Shown here piece by piece: positions 56,730-64,000 of a stretch of DNA of 64,000 nt. Location: NCBI RefSeq assembly GCF_001907675.1, contig NZ_MPNT01000009.1, positions 13,254 to 77,253 of the forward strand, read 5' to 3'. Position numbers and translations under genes: made by a program. Below the pieces are notes generated by a model. It saw only the letters and a list, made by a program, of their open reading frames with translations, had not been told where the DNA came from and did no database searches. The DNA is from Mycobacterium paraffinicum. GTDB lineage: Bacteria > Actinomycetota > Actinomycetes > Mycobacteriales > Mycobacteriaceae. Numbering within the stretch: position 1 is the first letter of the stretch; each line of letters starts with the position of its first letter.

Positions 56730-57650
56730 TTACGGCGCCACGGCGATCTTGACGTGCGGCCCCGACTGTTGTTCGCGCCACGCCTGGGGGGCTTCCTCCA
56801 GCGAGTAGCGGCGGGTGTCGATCCGAATCCGGCCCTCGGCCGCGTGTTTGGTGATCTCCGCGTAGCCCGCCCTCAACACGTCGGCCCCCATGGCGTCGTT
56901 GAGATGGCCGACGTGGGTGCGGCCGGTCAACGCGCGGAATGGCACCTCGGCCGTCGGTCCGGCGCCCTCGCCGACGGTGACCAGCGTCGCGCCATTGGCG
57001 GTGGCGTCCAGCGCGGCGAGGAAGGGCTTGCCGTAGACGAGGTCGAGGACTACGTCGTAGCCGTCAGCGGCCTCCCTTCGCAACGCGGCGGCGTCGTCGT
57101 CGCCGCCCAATTGCACCGTGGCGTCGGCGCCCAGGTCGCGCGCCTGCTCGAGCGCCTCCGGGTTGCGGCCCGCGCCGACCACTCGGCCCGCGCCCAGGAG
57201 TTTGGCCACCTGCACGGCGACGCGTCCCACCACTCCGGTAGCGCCAAGGATCAGCACCGTCTCCCCGTGCGACACGTCGGCATGTCGCGTCAGCGGCAAC
57301 CACGCGGCCAATCCGGCTATGCCGCATGCCACCGCGACGTCGTCGTCGAGTCCGTCGGGAACGGGGAATGTCTTGGCGAGGTCGACAGGGCAGCGCTGAG
57401 CCCACGACCCGAACGGGTCCGGCGGCCCGTTGAAGTAGACCCGCTTGCCGTCCAGCGTGCCGACGCCCTCCCGGCCGACCACCGACGGTGTCGTCGGTTG
57501 GCCCATTTTCCCCGACGCCAGCAGGAGGTCTACCGGATTGCACCCGGCCAGCACGACTTCCACGATTTCGTTGTGGGGATCGCCTTGGGGCTCGTCGAAA
57601 TCACGAACTTTCGGGGTATCTCCCGCCGCTTCCAGGACCGCCGCACGCAT
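56730..57650 (-). CDS. Zinc-free quinone-oxidoreductase-like dehydrogenase
   Basis: A 306-residue medium-chain dehydrogenase. NADP loop LGATGVVGRVAVQ, GRNPEAL after the second strand, and CNPVDLLLASG in the catalytic half. Zinc ligands are absent, as in quinone oxidoreductases and crotonyl-CoA-reductase-like enzymes. Divergent from the kinase gene across 131 bases in which no clear operator was found. Confidence 0.9.
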   Translation of the reverse strand: MRAAVLEAAGDTPKVRDFDEPQGDPHNEIVEVVLAGCNPVDLLLASGKMGQPTTPSVVGREGVGTLDGKRVYFNGPPDPFGSWAQRCPVDLAKTFPVPDGLDDDVAVACGIAGLAAWLPLTRHADVSHGETVLILGATGVVGRVAVQVAKLLGAGRVVGAGRNPEALEQARDLGADATVQLGGDDDAAALRREAADGYDVVLDLVYGKPFLAALDATANGATLVTVGEGAGPTAEVPFRALTGRTHVGHLNDAMGADVLRAGYAEITKHAAEGRIRIDTRRYSLEEAPQAWREQQSGPHVKIAVAP

Positions 57651-57781
57651 GTATCGCCTCCCGTTTCATTCAAAGCGCTCGAAGTGCGCTCAGGCAGGGT
57701 TGCCACCGACGGCCGCCCGAAACGGTGGAATGAAGACGATCGCCGGCGTGGCATCAGACGGAAATTGGGCATCTTGTACCC

Positions 57782-58663
57782 ATGGGTGTTGTGGTGATCG
57801 GCCAAATCGCGCGCGACCTGGTGCTGCGTACCGACGGGCCGCCGGCTACCGGCAAATCCACCGACATCCTGGAGCGCGGGGAGTTGCTCGGTGGCAAGGG
57901 CGCCAATCAGGCGGTCGGCCTCGCCCAGCTCGGCGTGCCGGTCGCGCTGATCGGTGTGGTGGGTGACGACCACGCCGGGACCGTGGTGGTGAGAGAGGCG
58001 CAACGGGATGGCATCGACGTCAGCGGCGTCGTGCGCCGCGGCGTGACAGCGCTCTTGATCGACGTCGTGGGGCGACCGCCCGAGCGAATGCTGTTGGAGG
58101 ACGTGCCGGAGAGCTCGCTCGTCCGGGTCTCGGATCTGGACCATGCGGCCGTGTGGGACGCCGCCGACACCGTCTCGATCCAGTTGCAGCAACCGGCCGC
58201 GACGGCTTTGGAAGCGGCGCGGCGCGCGCGCGATCGCGGACTGCGGGTGGTGGCGGATGGCGTGCCGGCCGCCCACATTCGGGCCGACCTGCTCGCTTCG
58301 GTGGACGTGCTACGGGCCGACGCCACCGAAGCCGCGCTGATCGCGGGCGAGGAGGTCGCCACCGTCGAGAAGGCTTTTGCGTTGGCCGACAACCTGCTCA
58401 GCGCGGGCCCCAAATTGGTTGCCCTCGCGGTGCCGGATGTCGGTGACCTGCTGGCGTGGAAGGGCGGTAGCGAGCTGTTCGAATTCGCCGACGTGGACGT
58501 CGTGGATCCCACCGGCGCCGGCGATGCTTTCATGGCCGGGCTGATCTGCGCGCTGCGCGACGGCGCCGAACCCCGGCAGGCGGGCACGCGCGCATCGGCG
58601 GCCGCCAGCGCCACGGTGCAGCGTCTCGGCGGGCGGCCGGACCTGAGCGGGCTCACGGCATGA
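57782..58663 (+). CDS. PfkB-family (ribokinase-like) carbohydrate kinase
   Basis: A 293-residue kinase. Signature 1 GGKGANQAVGLAQLG and signature 2 VDPTGAGDAFMAG with the catalytic base Asp248. ATG 57782 gives MGVVVIGQIARDLVLRTD. Most like ribokinases, but the sugar or nucleoside cannot be told. Its 3' end overlaps prpR by 11 bases convergently. Confidence 0.92.
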   Translation: MGVVVIGQIARDLVLRTDGPPATGKSTDILERGELLGGKGANQAVGLAQLGVPVALIGVVGDDHAGTVVVREAQRDGIDVSGVVRRGVTALLIDVVGRPPERMLLEDVPESSLVRVSDLDHAAVWDAADTVSIQLQQPAATALEAARRARDRGLRVVADGVPAAHIRADLLASVDVLRADATEAALIAGEEVATVEKAFALADNLLSAGPKLVALAVPDVGDLLAWKGGSELFEFADVDVVDPTGAGDAFMAGLICALRDGAEPRQAGTRASAAASATVQRLGGRPDLSGLTA

Positions 58664-60068
58664 TCGCGGGCGGATAGGGCAGATCGGTGCTGCTGTGCGG
58701 ATCGACATGCACCGGACGGCCGAGATAGGGAAAGGCGCGCTGCGGGCAGGCCGGCCGGTCACAGATCTTGCAGCCCGCGCCGATCGGCACCGTTGCCTCG
58801 CCGTCCGCCAGATCGATGCCGACCGAGTAGACGAGCTTCTCCGCGTGCGCGACGTCGCATCCGAGCCCGATGGCGAAACGTTTGTCCGGTCCAAGGTAGC
58901 GCGCGGCCTCGGTGCTGGTCGAACGCGCGATCCAGAAATAGGTTCGCGCGTCGGGCATCTGGGCAACCTGGGTGAGGAACTGACCCGGCCGGGTGAACGC
59001 GTGGTGGACGACCCAGAGCGGGCAGTTCCCCCCGACGCGGGAGAAGTGAAAGGCCGTCGCGGACTGTCGTTTCGAAATGTTTCCGGCGCTGTCCGTGCGG
59101 ACGAAGATGAACGGGACGCCGCGCGCTTTCGGTCGTTGCAGGGTGGACAGGCGGTGGCACACCGTCTCGAAACCCACCTCGAAACGCCTTGCCAAATGGT
59201 CGATGTCGTAGCGCGCCGCTTCGGCGGCGCCGAGGAACACTCGGTAGGGCAGCAGCAGCGCGCCGGCGAAGTAGTTGGCCAGGCCGATGCGGGCCACGCC
59301 GCGTGCGTCGTCGCTGAGTTGGTCGTCGGCGGCGACGATGCCGGTGATCAATGGCCCCTGGGTGAGCAGGGCGATCTGGGTGGCGAGCTGGAAGGCGCGC
59401 TGGCCGGGATGGAGCCATCGCGCCAGATACAGGGTCTTCGACTCGGGATGAAAGAGTCTCTTGGCGTTGGGATCCAGCACCTGTCCGTCGTCCACTACCA
59501 CGGTGACGCCCAGTCGGTCGGCGAGCATTTCCGCCAGCTGCCCGTCGAGCCCGCCAACGCGCAGCCCGTTCCGCACGAACAGTTCCTCGGCCGCGAGGTC
59601 CAGCTCCCCGATGTAGTTCTTGCGGTCGTAGAAGAAGTCGCGCACCTCCTCAAATGGCATGGGCTGCTGGGAGATTGTCGAGGTGTCGATATTGGCGCGG
59701 CTGTGCAGTGCTTCCAGGTCCGCCGTGGCATCGTGCAACCGCCGGTGCAGGTTGACCAGGGTCTGACCGACGGCCGGCATGCGGGCGACCAATTCCTGGA
59801 TTTGGCCGGCGGTCGCGGACGTCTCGGCGAGGACCTCCCGCAGGTCCGAAACCAGGCGCGCATCGGAATCGGGCGCGAAGTATTGGGCGGGCAGGTCGAA
59901 TCGCTCGGTGAGGGCGAGCAACACCGGAACGGTGATCGGCCGCTGGTCGTTTTCCAGTTGATTGACGTAGCTGGTCGACAGTTCCAGGAGGCGCGCGAGT
60001 GCCACCTGGGTCAGGCCATGCTCTTCGCGTAATCGCCGTAGCCGCGCACCGGCGAACGTCTTCGCCAC
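58653..60068 (-). CDS. prpR: PrpR, iron-sulfur transcription regulator of the methylcitrate cycle
   Basis: A 471-residue regulator from GTG 60068, or GTG 60071. N-terminal XRE HTH (LRRLREEHGLTQVALARLLELSTSYVNQLENDQRP), a central IrrE-like region, and a C-terminal ScfR-type domain with four Cys (GLGC, then C-x2-C-x4-C in CKICDRPAC) that in M. tuberculosis PrpR binds a 4Fe-4S cluster. It is divergent from prpDBC, as Rv1129c is from prpDC, and should activate them on propionyl-CoA-yielding substrates. Confidence 0.94.
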   Translation of the reverse strand: MAKTFAGARLRRLREEHGLTQVALARLLELSTSYVNQLENDQRPITVPVLLALTERFDLPAQYFAPDSDARLVSDLREVLAETSATAGQIQELVARMPAVGQTLVNLHRRLHDATADLEALHSRANIDTSTISQQPMPFEEVRDFFYDRKNYIGELDLAAEELFVRNGLRVGGLDGQLAEMLADRLGVTVVVDDGQVLDPNAKRLFHPESKTLYLARWLHPGQRAFQLATQIALLTQGPLITGIVAADDQLSDDARGVARIGLANYFAGALLLPYRVFLGAAEAARYDIDHLARRFEVGFETVCHRLSTLQRPKARGVPFIFVRTDSAGNISKRQSATAFHFSRVGGNCPLWVVHHAFTRPGQFLTQVAQMPDARTYFWIARSTSTEAARYLGPDKRFAIGLGCDVAHAEKLVYSVGIDLADGEATVPIGAGCKICDRPACPQRAFPYLGRPVHVDPHSSTDLPYPPAIMP

Positions 60069-60103
60069 CACCCATGCCACCCTACGCCGCGCCCTTACAC
60101 AAC

Positions 60104-60120
60104 ATTCGCAAAAAGCTGCA
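60104..60120. promoter_or_regulatory. Possible PrpR site in the prpR-prpD gap
   Basis: ATTCGCAAAAAGCTGCA resembles half of the TTTGCAAA-type sites bound by PrpR and RamB. It lies between the divergent starts. The match is imperfect, so this is a suggestion only. Confidence 0.35.
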
Positions 60121-60153
60121 CCCAAGGACACAGGATTACGCTTTTACAGGTGA

Positions 60154-60182
60154 TTTACCGTTGTAGTGCCGGTGCGTACTGT
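60154..60182 (+). promoter_or_regulatory. Possible leaderless promoter of prpD
   Basis: TTTACC (60154-60159) and TACTGT (60177-60182) are spaced 17 bases apart, and the -10-like box ends seven bases before ATG 60190. There is no Shine-Dalgarno sequence. Together these fit a leaderless transcript, which is common in mycobacteria. Confidence 0.45.
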
Positions 60183-60189
60183 GCGGCTT

Positions 60190-61695
60190 ATGCGGATACA
60201 TCAGGTTCGGGCCCGGCGCAGTGCCGACGACTTTCCCCGTAGCGAGCACCTGGCGTGGAAGATCGCCGAGGTGGCCACGGACCCGGTTCCGGTGCCCGCG
60301 GACAGCGAGGCGATGGTCATCAACCGCATCATCGACAACGCCGCCGTGTCGGCCGCGTCGGTCATCCGCCGCCCGGTAGCCGCCGCCCGTGCCCAGGCGC
60401 GCGCCCACCCGAATTCGCTCAAGGGCGCCAAGATCTTCGGGATCCAGGGCGATTACTCCCCCGAGTGGGCGGCCTGGGCCAATGGCGTCGCCGTGCGCGA
60501 ATTGGACTTCCACGACACGTTTTTGGCGGCCGAGTATTCCCACCCGGGGGACAACATCCCGGCCCTGGTGGCCGTCGCCCAGCACCTCGGCATCGGTGGG
60601 GCGGACCTGATCCGCGGCATCGCGACCGCTTACGAGATCCAGGTCGACCTGGCCAAGGGAATCTGCCTGCACGAGCACAAGATCGACCATGTCGCGCACC
60701 TCGGTCCGTCGGTGGCCGCCGGCCTCGGGACCATGCTGCGACTCGATGAGCAGACCATCTACCAGGCCGTCGGCCAGGCGCTGCACCTCAGCACGGCCAC
60801 CCGGCAGTCACGCAAGGGGCTGATCTCGAGCTGGAAGGCTTACGCGCCGGCCTGGGCCGGCAAAGTCGCGATCGAGGCCGTCGATCGCGCCATGCGCGGC
60901 GAGGGCGCGCCCGCCCCGATCTGGGAGGGCGAGGACGGGGTGATCGCCTGGCTGCTTTCGGGCCCCGAACACACCTATCACGTGCCGCTGCCCGAACCGG
61001 GCGAGCCCAAGCGCGCGATCCTCGACACCTACACCAAGGAGCACTCGGCGGAATACCAAAGCCAGGCCCTCATCGACCTCGCTCGGCGGCTGCGCGAGCG
61101 CATCGGCGACCTGGACCAGGTTGTGACGATCGTGCTGCACACCAGCCACCACACGCATCACGTGATCGGCACCGGCTCAAACGATCCACAGAAGTTCGAT
61201 CCCGAGGCGTCCCGGGAAACGCTGGACCACTCGGTGATGTACATCTTCGCCGTCGCACTGCAGGACGGCGCCTGGCATCACGAGCGTTCCTACGCGCCCG
61301 AGCGGGCGCACCGGACCGACACCATCGAGCTATGGCGCAAGGTATCGACCGTCGAGGACCCGCACTGGACCCGGCGCTACCACGCGACCGACCCGGCCGA
61401 AAAGGCGTTCGGCGCCCGCGCCGAGATCACCCTGAGGAGCGGTGAGGTGATCGTCGACGAAATCGCAGTCGCCGACGCACATCCGTTGGGGGCCAGGCCG
61501 TTCGAACGCAAGCAGTACATCGGGAAGTTCACCGAGCTGGCCGACGGCGTGGTCAGCGACAGCGAGCAGCAACGGTTCTTGTCGGCGGCGGAGGCCCTCG
61601 CCGACCTGCAGGCGGGCGCGCTGGGTGCACTCAACATCAACGTCGGTCCGCTGGTGCTAGACAAGGCGCCGACAATTCCGGCGGGGATCTTCTGA
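60190..61695 (+). CDS. prpD: 2-methylcitrate dehydratase
   Basis: A 501-residue MmgE/PrpD protein. ATG 60190 matches the M. tuberculosis start region ([13 protein letters not shown]); a GTG 24 bases upstream is possible. [52 protein letters not shown] and the [11 protein letters not shown] segment are conserved. It converts 2-methylcitrate to 2-methylaconitate or on to 2-methylisocitrate in propionyl-CoA breakdown. Overlaps prpB (TGATG). Confidence 0.96.
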   Translation: MRIHQVRARRSADDFPRSEHLAWKIAEVATDPVPVPADSEAMVINRIIDNAAVSAASVIRRPVAAARAQARAHPNSLKGAKIFGIQGDYSPEWAAWANGVAVRELDFHDTFLAAEYSHPGDNIPALVAVAQHLGIGGADLIRGIATAYEIQVDLAKGICLHEHKIDHVAHLGPSVAAGLGTMLRLDEQTIYQAVGQALHLSTATRQSRKGLISSWKAYAPAWAGKVAIEAVDRAMRGEGAPAPIWEGEDGVIAWLLSGPEHTYHVPLPEPGEPKRAILDTYTKEHSAEYQSQALIDLARRLRERIGDLDQVVTIVLHTSHHTHHVIGTGSNDPQKFDPEASRETLDHSVMYIFAVALQDGAWHHERSYAPERAHRTDTIELWRKVSTVEDPHWTRRYHATDPAEKAFGARAEITLRSGEVIVDEIAVADAHPLGARPFERKQYIGKFTELADGVVSDSEQQRFLSAAEALADLQAGALGALNINVGPLVLDKAPTIPAGIF

Positions 61696-62612
61696 TGAGT
61701 GGGCTCATCGGCAGCGCCGCACCGGCGGCCGACAAGCGGACCCGGTTTCGCCGGGGCCTGGAAATTGGCCGACTGCAACGCTTTCCGGGGGCGTTCTCGC
61801 CGCTCGTGGCCCGGCTCGTCGCCGAGGTCGGCTTCGAGGGGGTGTACGTGTCCGGCGCGGTGCTGTCGGCCGACCTCGGTCTGCCCGACATCGGGCTGAC
61901 CACCCTGACCGAGGTGGCCGGTCGCGGCGCACAGATCGCCGCGGTGACCGAGCTGCCCACCCTGATCGACGCCGACACCGGGTTCGGCGAGCCGATGAGC
62001 GCCGCCCGCACCGTGACGGTGTTGGAGGACGCCGGGCTGGCGGGCTGCCACCTGGAGGATCAGGAGAACCCGAAGCGCTGCGGACACCTCGACGGCAAGG
62101 CCGTGGTGCCCGTCGCCGCGATGGTGCGGCGGCTGCGGGCGGCCGTATCGGCGCGGCGCGACCCGAATTTCGTCATCTGCGCGCGCACCGATGCCGCCGC
62201 CATCGAGGGCGTCGACGCCGCGATCGATCGGGCGAAGGCGTACGCGGACGCGGGAGCGGACCTGATCTTCACCGAGGCGCTGCACACGCCGGCGGAATTC
62301 GAGCGGTTCCGTGCGGCCGTCGATACGCCGTTGCTGGCCAACATGACCGAGTTCGGCAAGTCGCCGCTGCTGAGCGCCAGGCAGCTGACCGACATCGGCT
62401 ACAACGCGGTGATCTATCCGGTGACCACGCTGCGCCTGGCCATGCACGCCGTCGAGCTAGGACTTCGTGAAATTGCCGATACCGGAACACAATCCGCCCT
62501 GCTGGGCCGCATGCAGCAGCGCGGTCGGCTCTACGAATTGCTGCGGTACGCCGAATACAACCGATTCGATTCCGATATCTACAACTTCGCGCTCGAAGGA
62601 GTCACGCCGTGA
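61695..62612 (+). CDS. prpB: Methylisocitrate lyase
   Basis: A 305-residue isocitrate-lyase-superfamily protein. The catalytic KRCGH loop is at 127-131 (Cys129), metal-binding acidic residues in DADTGFGEP (92-94) and HLEDQENPK, and VICARTDAAA follows. It cleaves 2-methylisocitrate to pyruvate and succinate. M. tuberculosis lacks prpB and uses isocitrate lyase instead, so a dedicated enzyme here is a real difference. Sits between prpD and prpC with overlaps on both sides. Confidence 0.95.
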   Translation: MSGLIGSAAPAADKRTRFRRGLEIGRLQRFPGAFSPLVARLVAEVGFEGVYVSGAVLSADLGLPDIGLTTLTEVAGRGAQIAAVTELPTLIDADTGFGEPMSAARTVTVLEDAGLAGCHLEDQENPKRCGHLDGKAVVPVAAMVRRLRAAVSARRDPNFVICARTDAAAIEGVDAAIDRAKAYADAGADLIFTEALHTPAEFERFRAAVDTPLLANMTEFGKSPLLSARQLTDIGYNAVIYPVTTLRLAMHAVELGLREIADTGTQSALLGRMQQRGRLYELLRYAEYNRFDSDIYNFALEGVTP

Positions 62613-63733
62613 GCACCATCGAAGACAAGCCCCGCATCTTCAAGGGCCTGGCCGGTGTCGTCGTCGACACCACCGCCATCTCCAAGGTGGTACCGGAGAC
62701 CAACTCGCTGACCTATCGCGGGTACGCGGTGCAAGACCTGGCCAAGAATTGCAGCTTCGAGCAGGTGGCGTACCTGCTCTGGCACGGCGAACTGCCCACT
62801 GACCACGCGCTGGCACTCTTCACCCAACGCGAGCGCGCATCGCGCCGGCTGAATAGGACCATGCTGTCGCTGCTGGCGAAGCTGCCCGACACCTGCCATC
62901 CGATGGACGTGGTGCGCACGCTGATCAGTCACATGGGTGCCGAAGACCCTGAGGAGGACGACAGCGACGAGTCGGCCAACTACGCCAAGTCGTTGCGGAT
63001 GTTGGCGGTGCTGCCGACTATCGTGGCCGCCGACATGCGCCGCCGGCGCGGCCTGGAACCCATCGCGCCGCACGCCCACATGAGCTACGCCCAGAACTTC
63101 CTGCACATGTGCTTCGGCGATGTCCCCGAGCAGGTGGTGGTGGACGCGTTTGAGCAGTCGATGGTCCTCTACGCCGAACACAGCTTCAACGCCTCGACGT
63201 TCGCGGCGCGGGTGGTCACCTCAACCCAGTCCGACATCTACAGCGCGGTCACGGCGGCCATCGGCGCCCTGAAAGGCCCGCTGCACGGGGGCGCCAACGA
63301 AGCCGTGATGCACGACATGCTCGAAATAGGCCTGGCGGAAAACGCTTCCGAATGGTTGCGGGGCAAGCTGGCGCGCAAAGAGAAGATCATGGGGTTCGGC
63401 CACCGCGTGTACAAGAACGGCGACTCCCGGGTGCCCACCATGAAGGAGGCGCTCGAGCGGGTGGCCGCCGTGCGCGACGGACAGAAGTGGCTGGACATCT
63501 ACGAGGTCCTGGAGAACGGCATGGCCGAAGCCAACGGCATCAAGCCGAACCTCGACTTCCCCACCGGGCCGGCCTACTACCTGATGGGCTTCGACATTGC
63601 CTGCTTCACGCCCATCTTCGTGATGAGCAGGATCACCGGATGGACGGCCCACATCATGGAGCAGACGGCGTCCAACGCGTTGATCCGTCCGCTCAGCGAA
63701 TATGTCGGACCTCCGCAACGGGCTCTATCGTAA
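62609..63733 (+). CDS. prpC: 2-methylcitrate synthase
   Basis: A 374-residue citrate-synthase-family enzyme from GTG 62609, overlapping the prpB stop. Catalytic His in GPLHGGANE, second His in MGFGHRVYK, and Asp in LDFPTGPAYYLMGF. The short length and the operon identify it as the propionyl-CoA-using methylcitrate synthase rather than GltA. It condenses propionyl-CoA with oxaloacetate. Confidence 0.96.
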   Translation: MSTIEDKPRIFKGLAGVVVDTTAISKVVPETNSLTYRGYAVQDLAKNCSFEQVAYLLWHGELPTDHALALFTQRERASRRLNRTMLSLLAKLPDTCHPMDVVRTLISHMGAEDPEEDDSDESANYAKSLRMLAVLPTIVAADMRRRRGLEPIAPHAHMSYAQNFLHMCFGDVPEQVVVDAFEQSMVLYAEHSFNASTFAARVVTSTQSDIYSAVTAAIGALKGPLHGGANEAVMHDMLEIGLAENASEWLRGKLARKEKIMGFGHRVYKNGDSRVPTMKEALERVAAVRDGQKWLDIYEVLENGMAEANGIKPNLDFPTGPAYYLMGFDIACFTPIFVMSRITGWTAHIMEQTASNALIRPLSEYVGPPQRALS

Positions 63734-63738
63734 GTACC

Positions 63739-64000
63739 GTGTTCGCGAAAGTTCTGGTCGCCAATCGAGGAGAGATCGCGATCCGCGCGTTTCGCGCGGC
63801 CTACGAGTTGGAACTGGCCACCGTGGCGGTCTATCCCTACGAGGATCGCAACTCCGTTCATCGACTGAAGGCCGACGAGTCCTACCAGATCGGCGAGCAG
63901 GGGCACCCCGTCCGTGCCTACCTGTCGGTCGACGAGATCGTCGAAACCGCGCTGGCCTGCGGAGCTGACGCGATCTACCCGGGCTATGGCTTCCTGTCGG
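63739..64000 (+). CDS. pyc: Pyruvate carboxylase, N-terminal fragment (cut by window)
   Basis: From GTG 63739, five bases after prpC, the frame reads FAKVLVANRGEIAIRAFRAA, then VYPYEDRNSVHRLKADESYQI and ADAIYPGYGFLS at the window edge, the start of a biotin carboxylase domain. The sequence resembles mycobacterial pyruvate carboxylase more than acyl-CoA carboxylase alpha chains (YPYEDRNSxHRLKADE). Placement behind prpC would supply oxaloacetate for methylcitrate synthase from the pyruvate released by PrpB. Confidence 0.88.
   Translation, partial: MFAKVLVANRGEIAIRAFRAAYELELATVAVYPYEDRNSVHRLKADESYQIGEQGHPVRAYLSVDEIVETALACGADAIYPGYGFLS

Noticed and set aside
58653..60068. RamB-type regulator of glyoxylate genes
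   Set aside because: Same family, but divergence from prpDBC identifies PrpR.

Overview
The window is high-GC actinobacterial DNA. Mycobacterial signature genes place it in a slow-growing non-tuberculous Mycobacterium: LucA, a DnaX next to an Rv3722c-type aminotransferase, the small SRP RNA beside a tRNA-Ser, a CDGP-domain secreted protein, WS/DGAT acyltransferases, a Prim-PolC/LigC pair and a PrpR-controlled methylcitrate locus. Species cannot be fixed from the sequence. From memory, not from a search, the gene order follows M. tuberculosis Rv3718c-Rv3734c as a backbone, interrupted by three accessory blocks.

Layout. (1) 1-11453: the 3' end of a large non-ribosomal peptide synthetase (NRPS) reading A(partial)-PCP / C-A-N-methyltransferase-PCP-epimerase / C-A-PCP-thioesterase, overlapped by a stand-alone methyltransferase. 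(2) 11450-19181: backbone with an SRPBCC protein, a FAD oxidase plus lipid methyltransferase (tuberculostearate-type pair), dnaX, aspartate aminotransferase, a tandem 57-bp hairpin repeat, SRP RNA, tRNA-Ser and lucA. (3) 19192-29638: accessory block with a crotonase, a ParB-like small protein, an LpqH-type lipoprotein, a five-gene cassette built around a CHAT (caspase-like) protease with a helical-repeat partner, an amine-dehydrogenase-like oxidoreductase and a beta-lactamase-fold esterase. (4) 29688-33595: CsbD, cutinase, epimerase, a decayed acyltransferase and a zinc alcohol dehydrogenase. (5) 33579-45126: accessory block with two TetR-controlled catabolic units that have clear palindromic operators, a diaminopimelate-decarboxylase-like protein without the catalytic Cys, a rhomboid-like membrane protein, a secreted DUF2961/GH172 putative arabinan hydrolase, and two tandem paralogous ~40-residue lipopeptides with a conserved leader. 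(6) 45277-51331: Prim-PolC/LigC DNA repair pair, a CDGP protein, a phage-like small protein, a P450, a NUDIX protein and tgs2. (7) 51375-57650: a divergent TetR-linked SDR/amine-dehydrogenase-like/VOC operon, a 2-hydroxyacid dehydrogenase and a quinone-oxidoreductase-like enzyme. (8) 57782-64000: a PfkB kinase, then prpR divergent from prpD-prpB-prpC, followed by the start of pyruvate carboxylase.

Much of the content fits a life on host lipids: LucA (fatty acid/cholesterol import), cutinase, triacylglycerol synthase, several SDR/P450 units, and the propionyl-CoA-consuming methylcitrate cycle with its oxaloacetate supply. The strongest candidates for undescribed biology are the CHAT cassette (21049-26919), the tandem lipopeptide pair (44155-45030), the truncated NRPS and its product, and the Cys-less decarboxylase paralog coupled to a membrane protein. 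No CRISPR array, rRNA operon, transposase or plasmid origin was seen.
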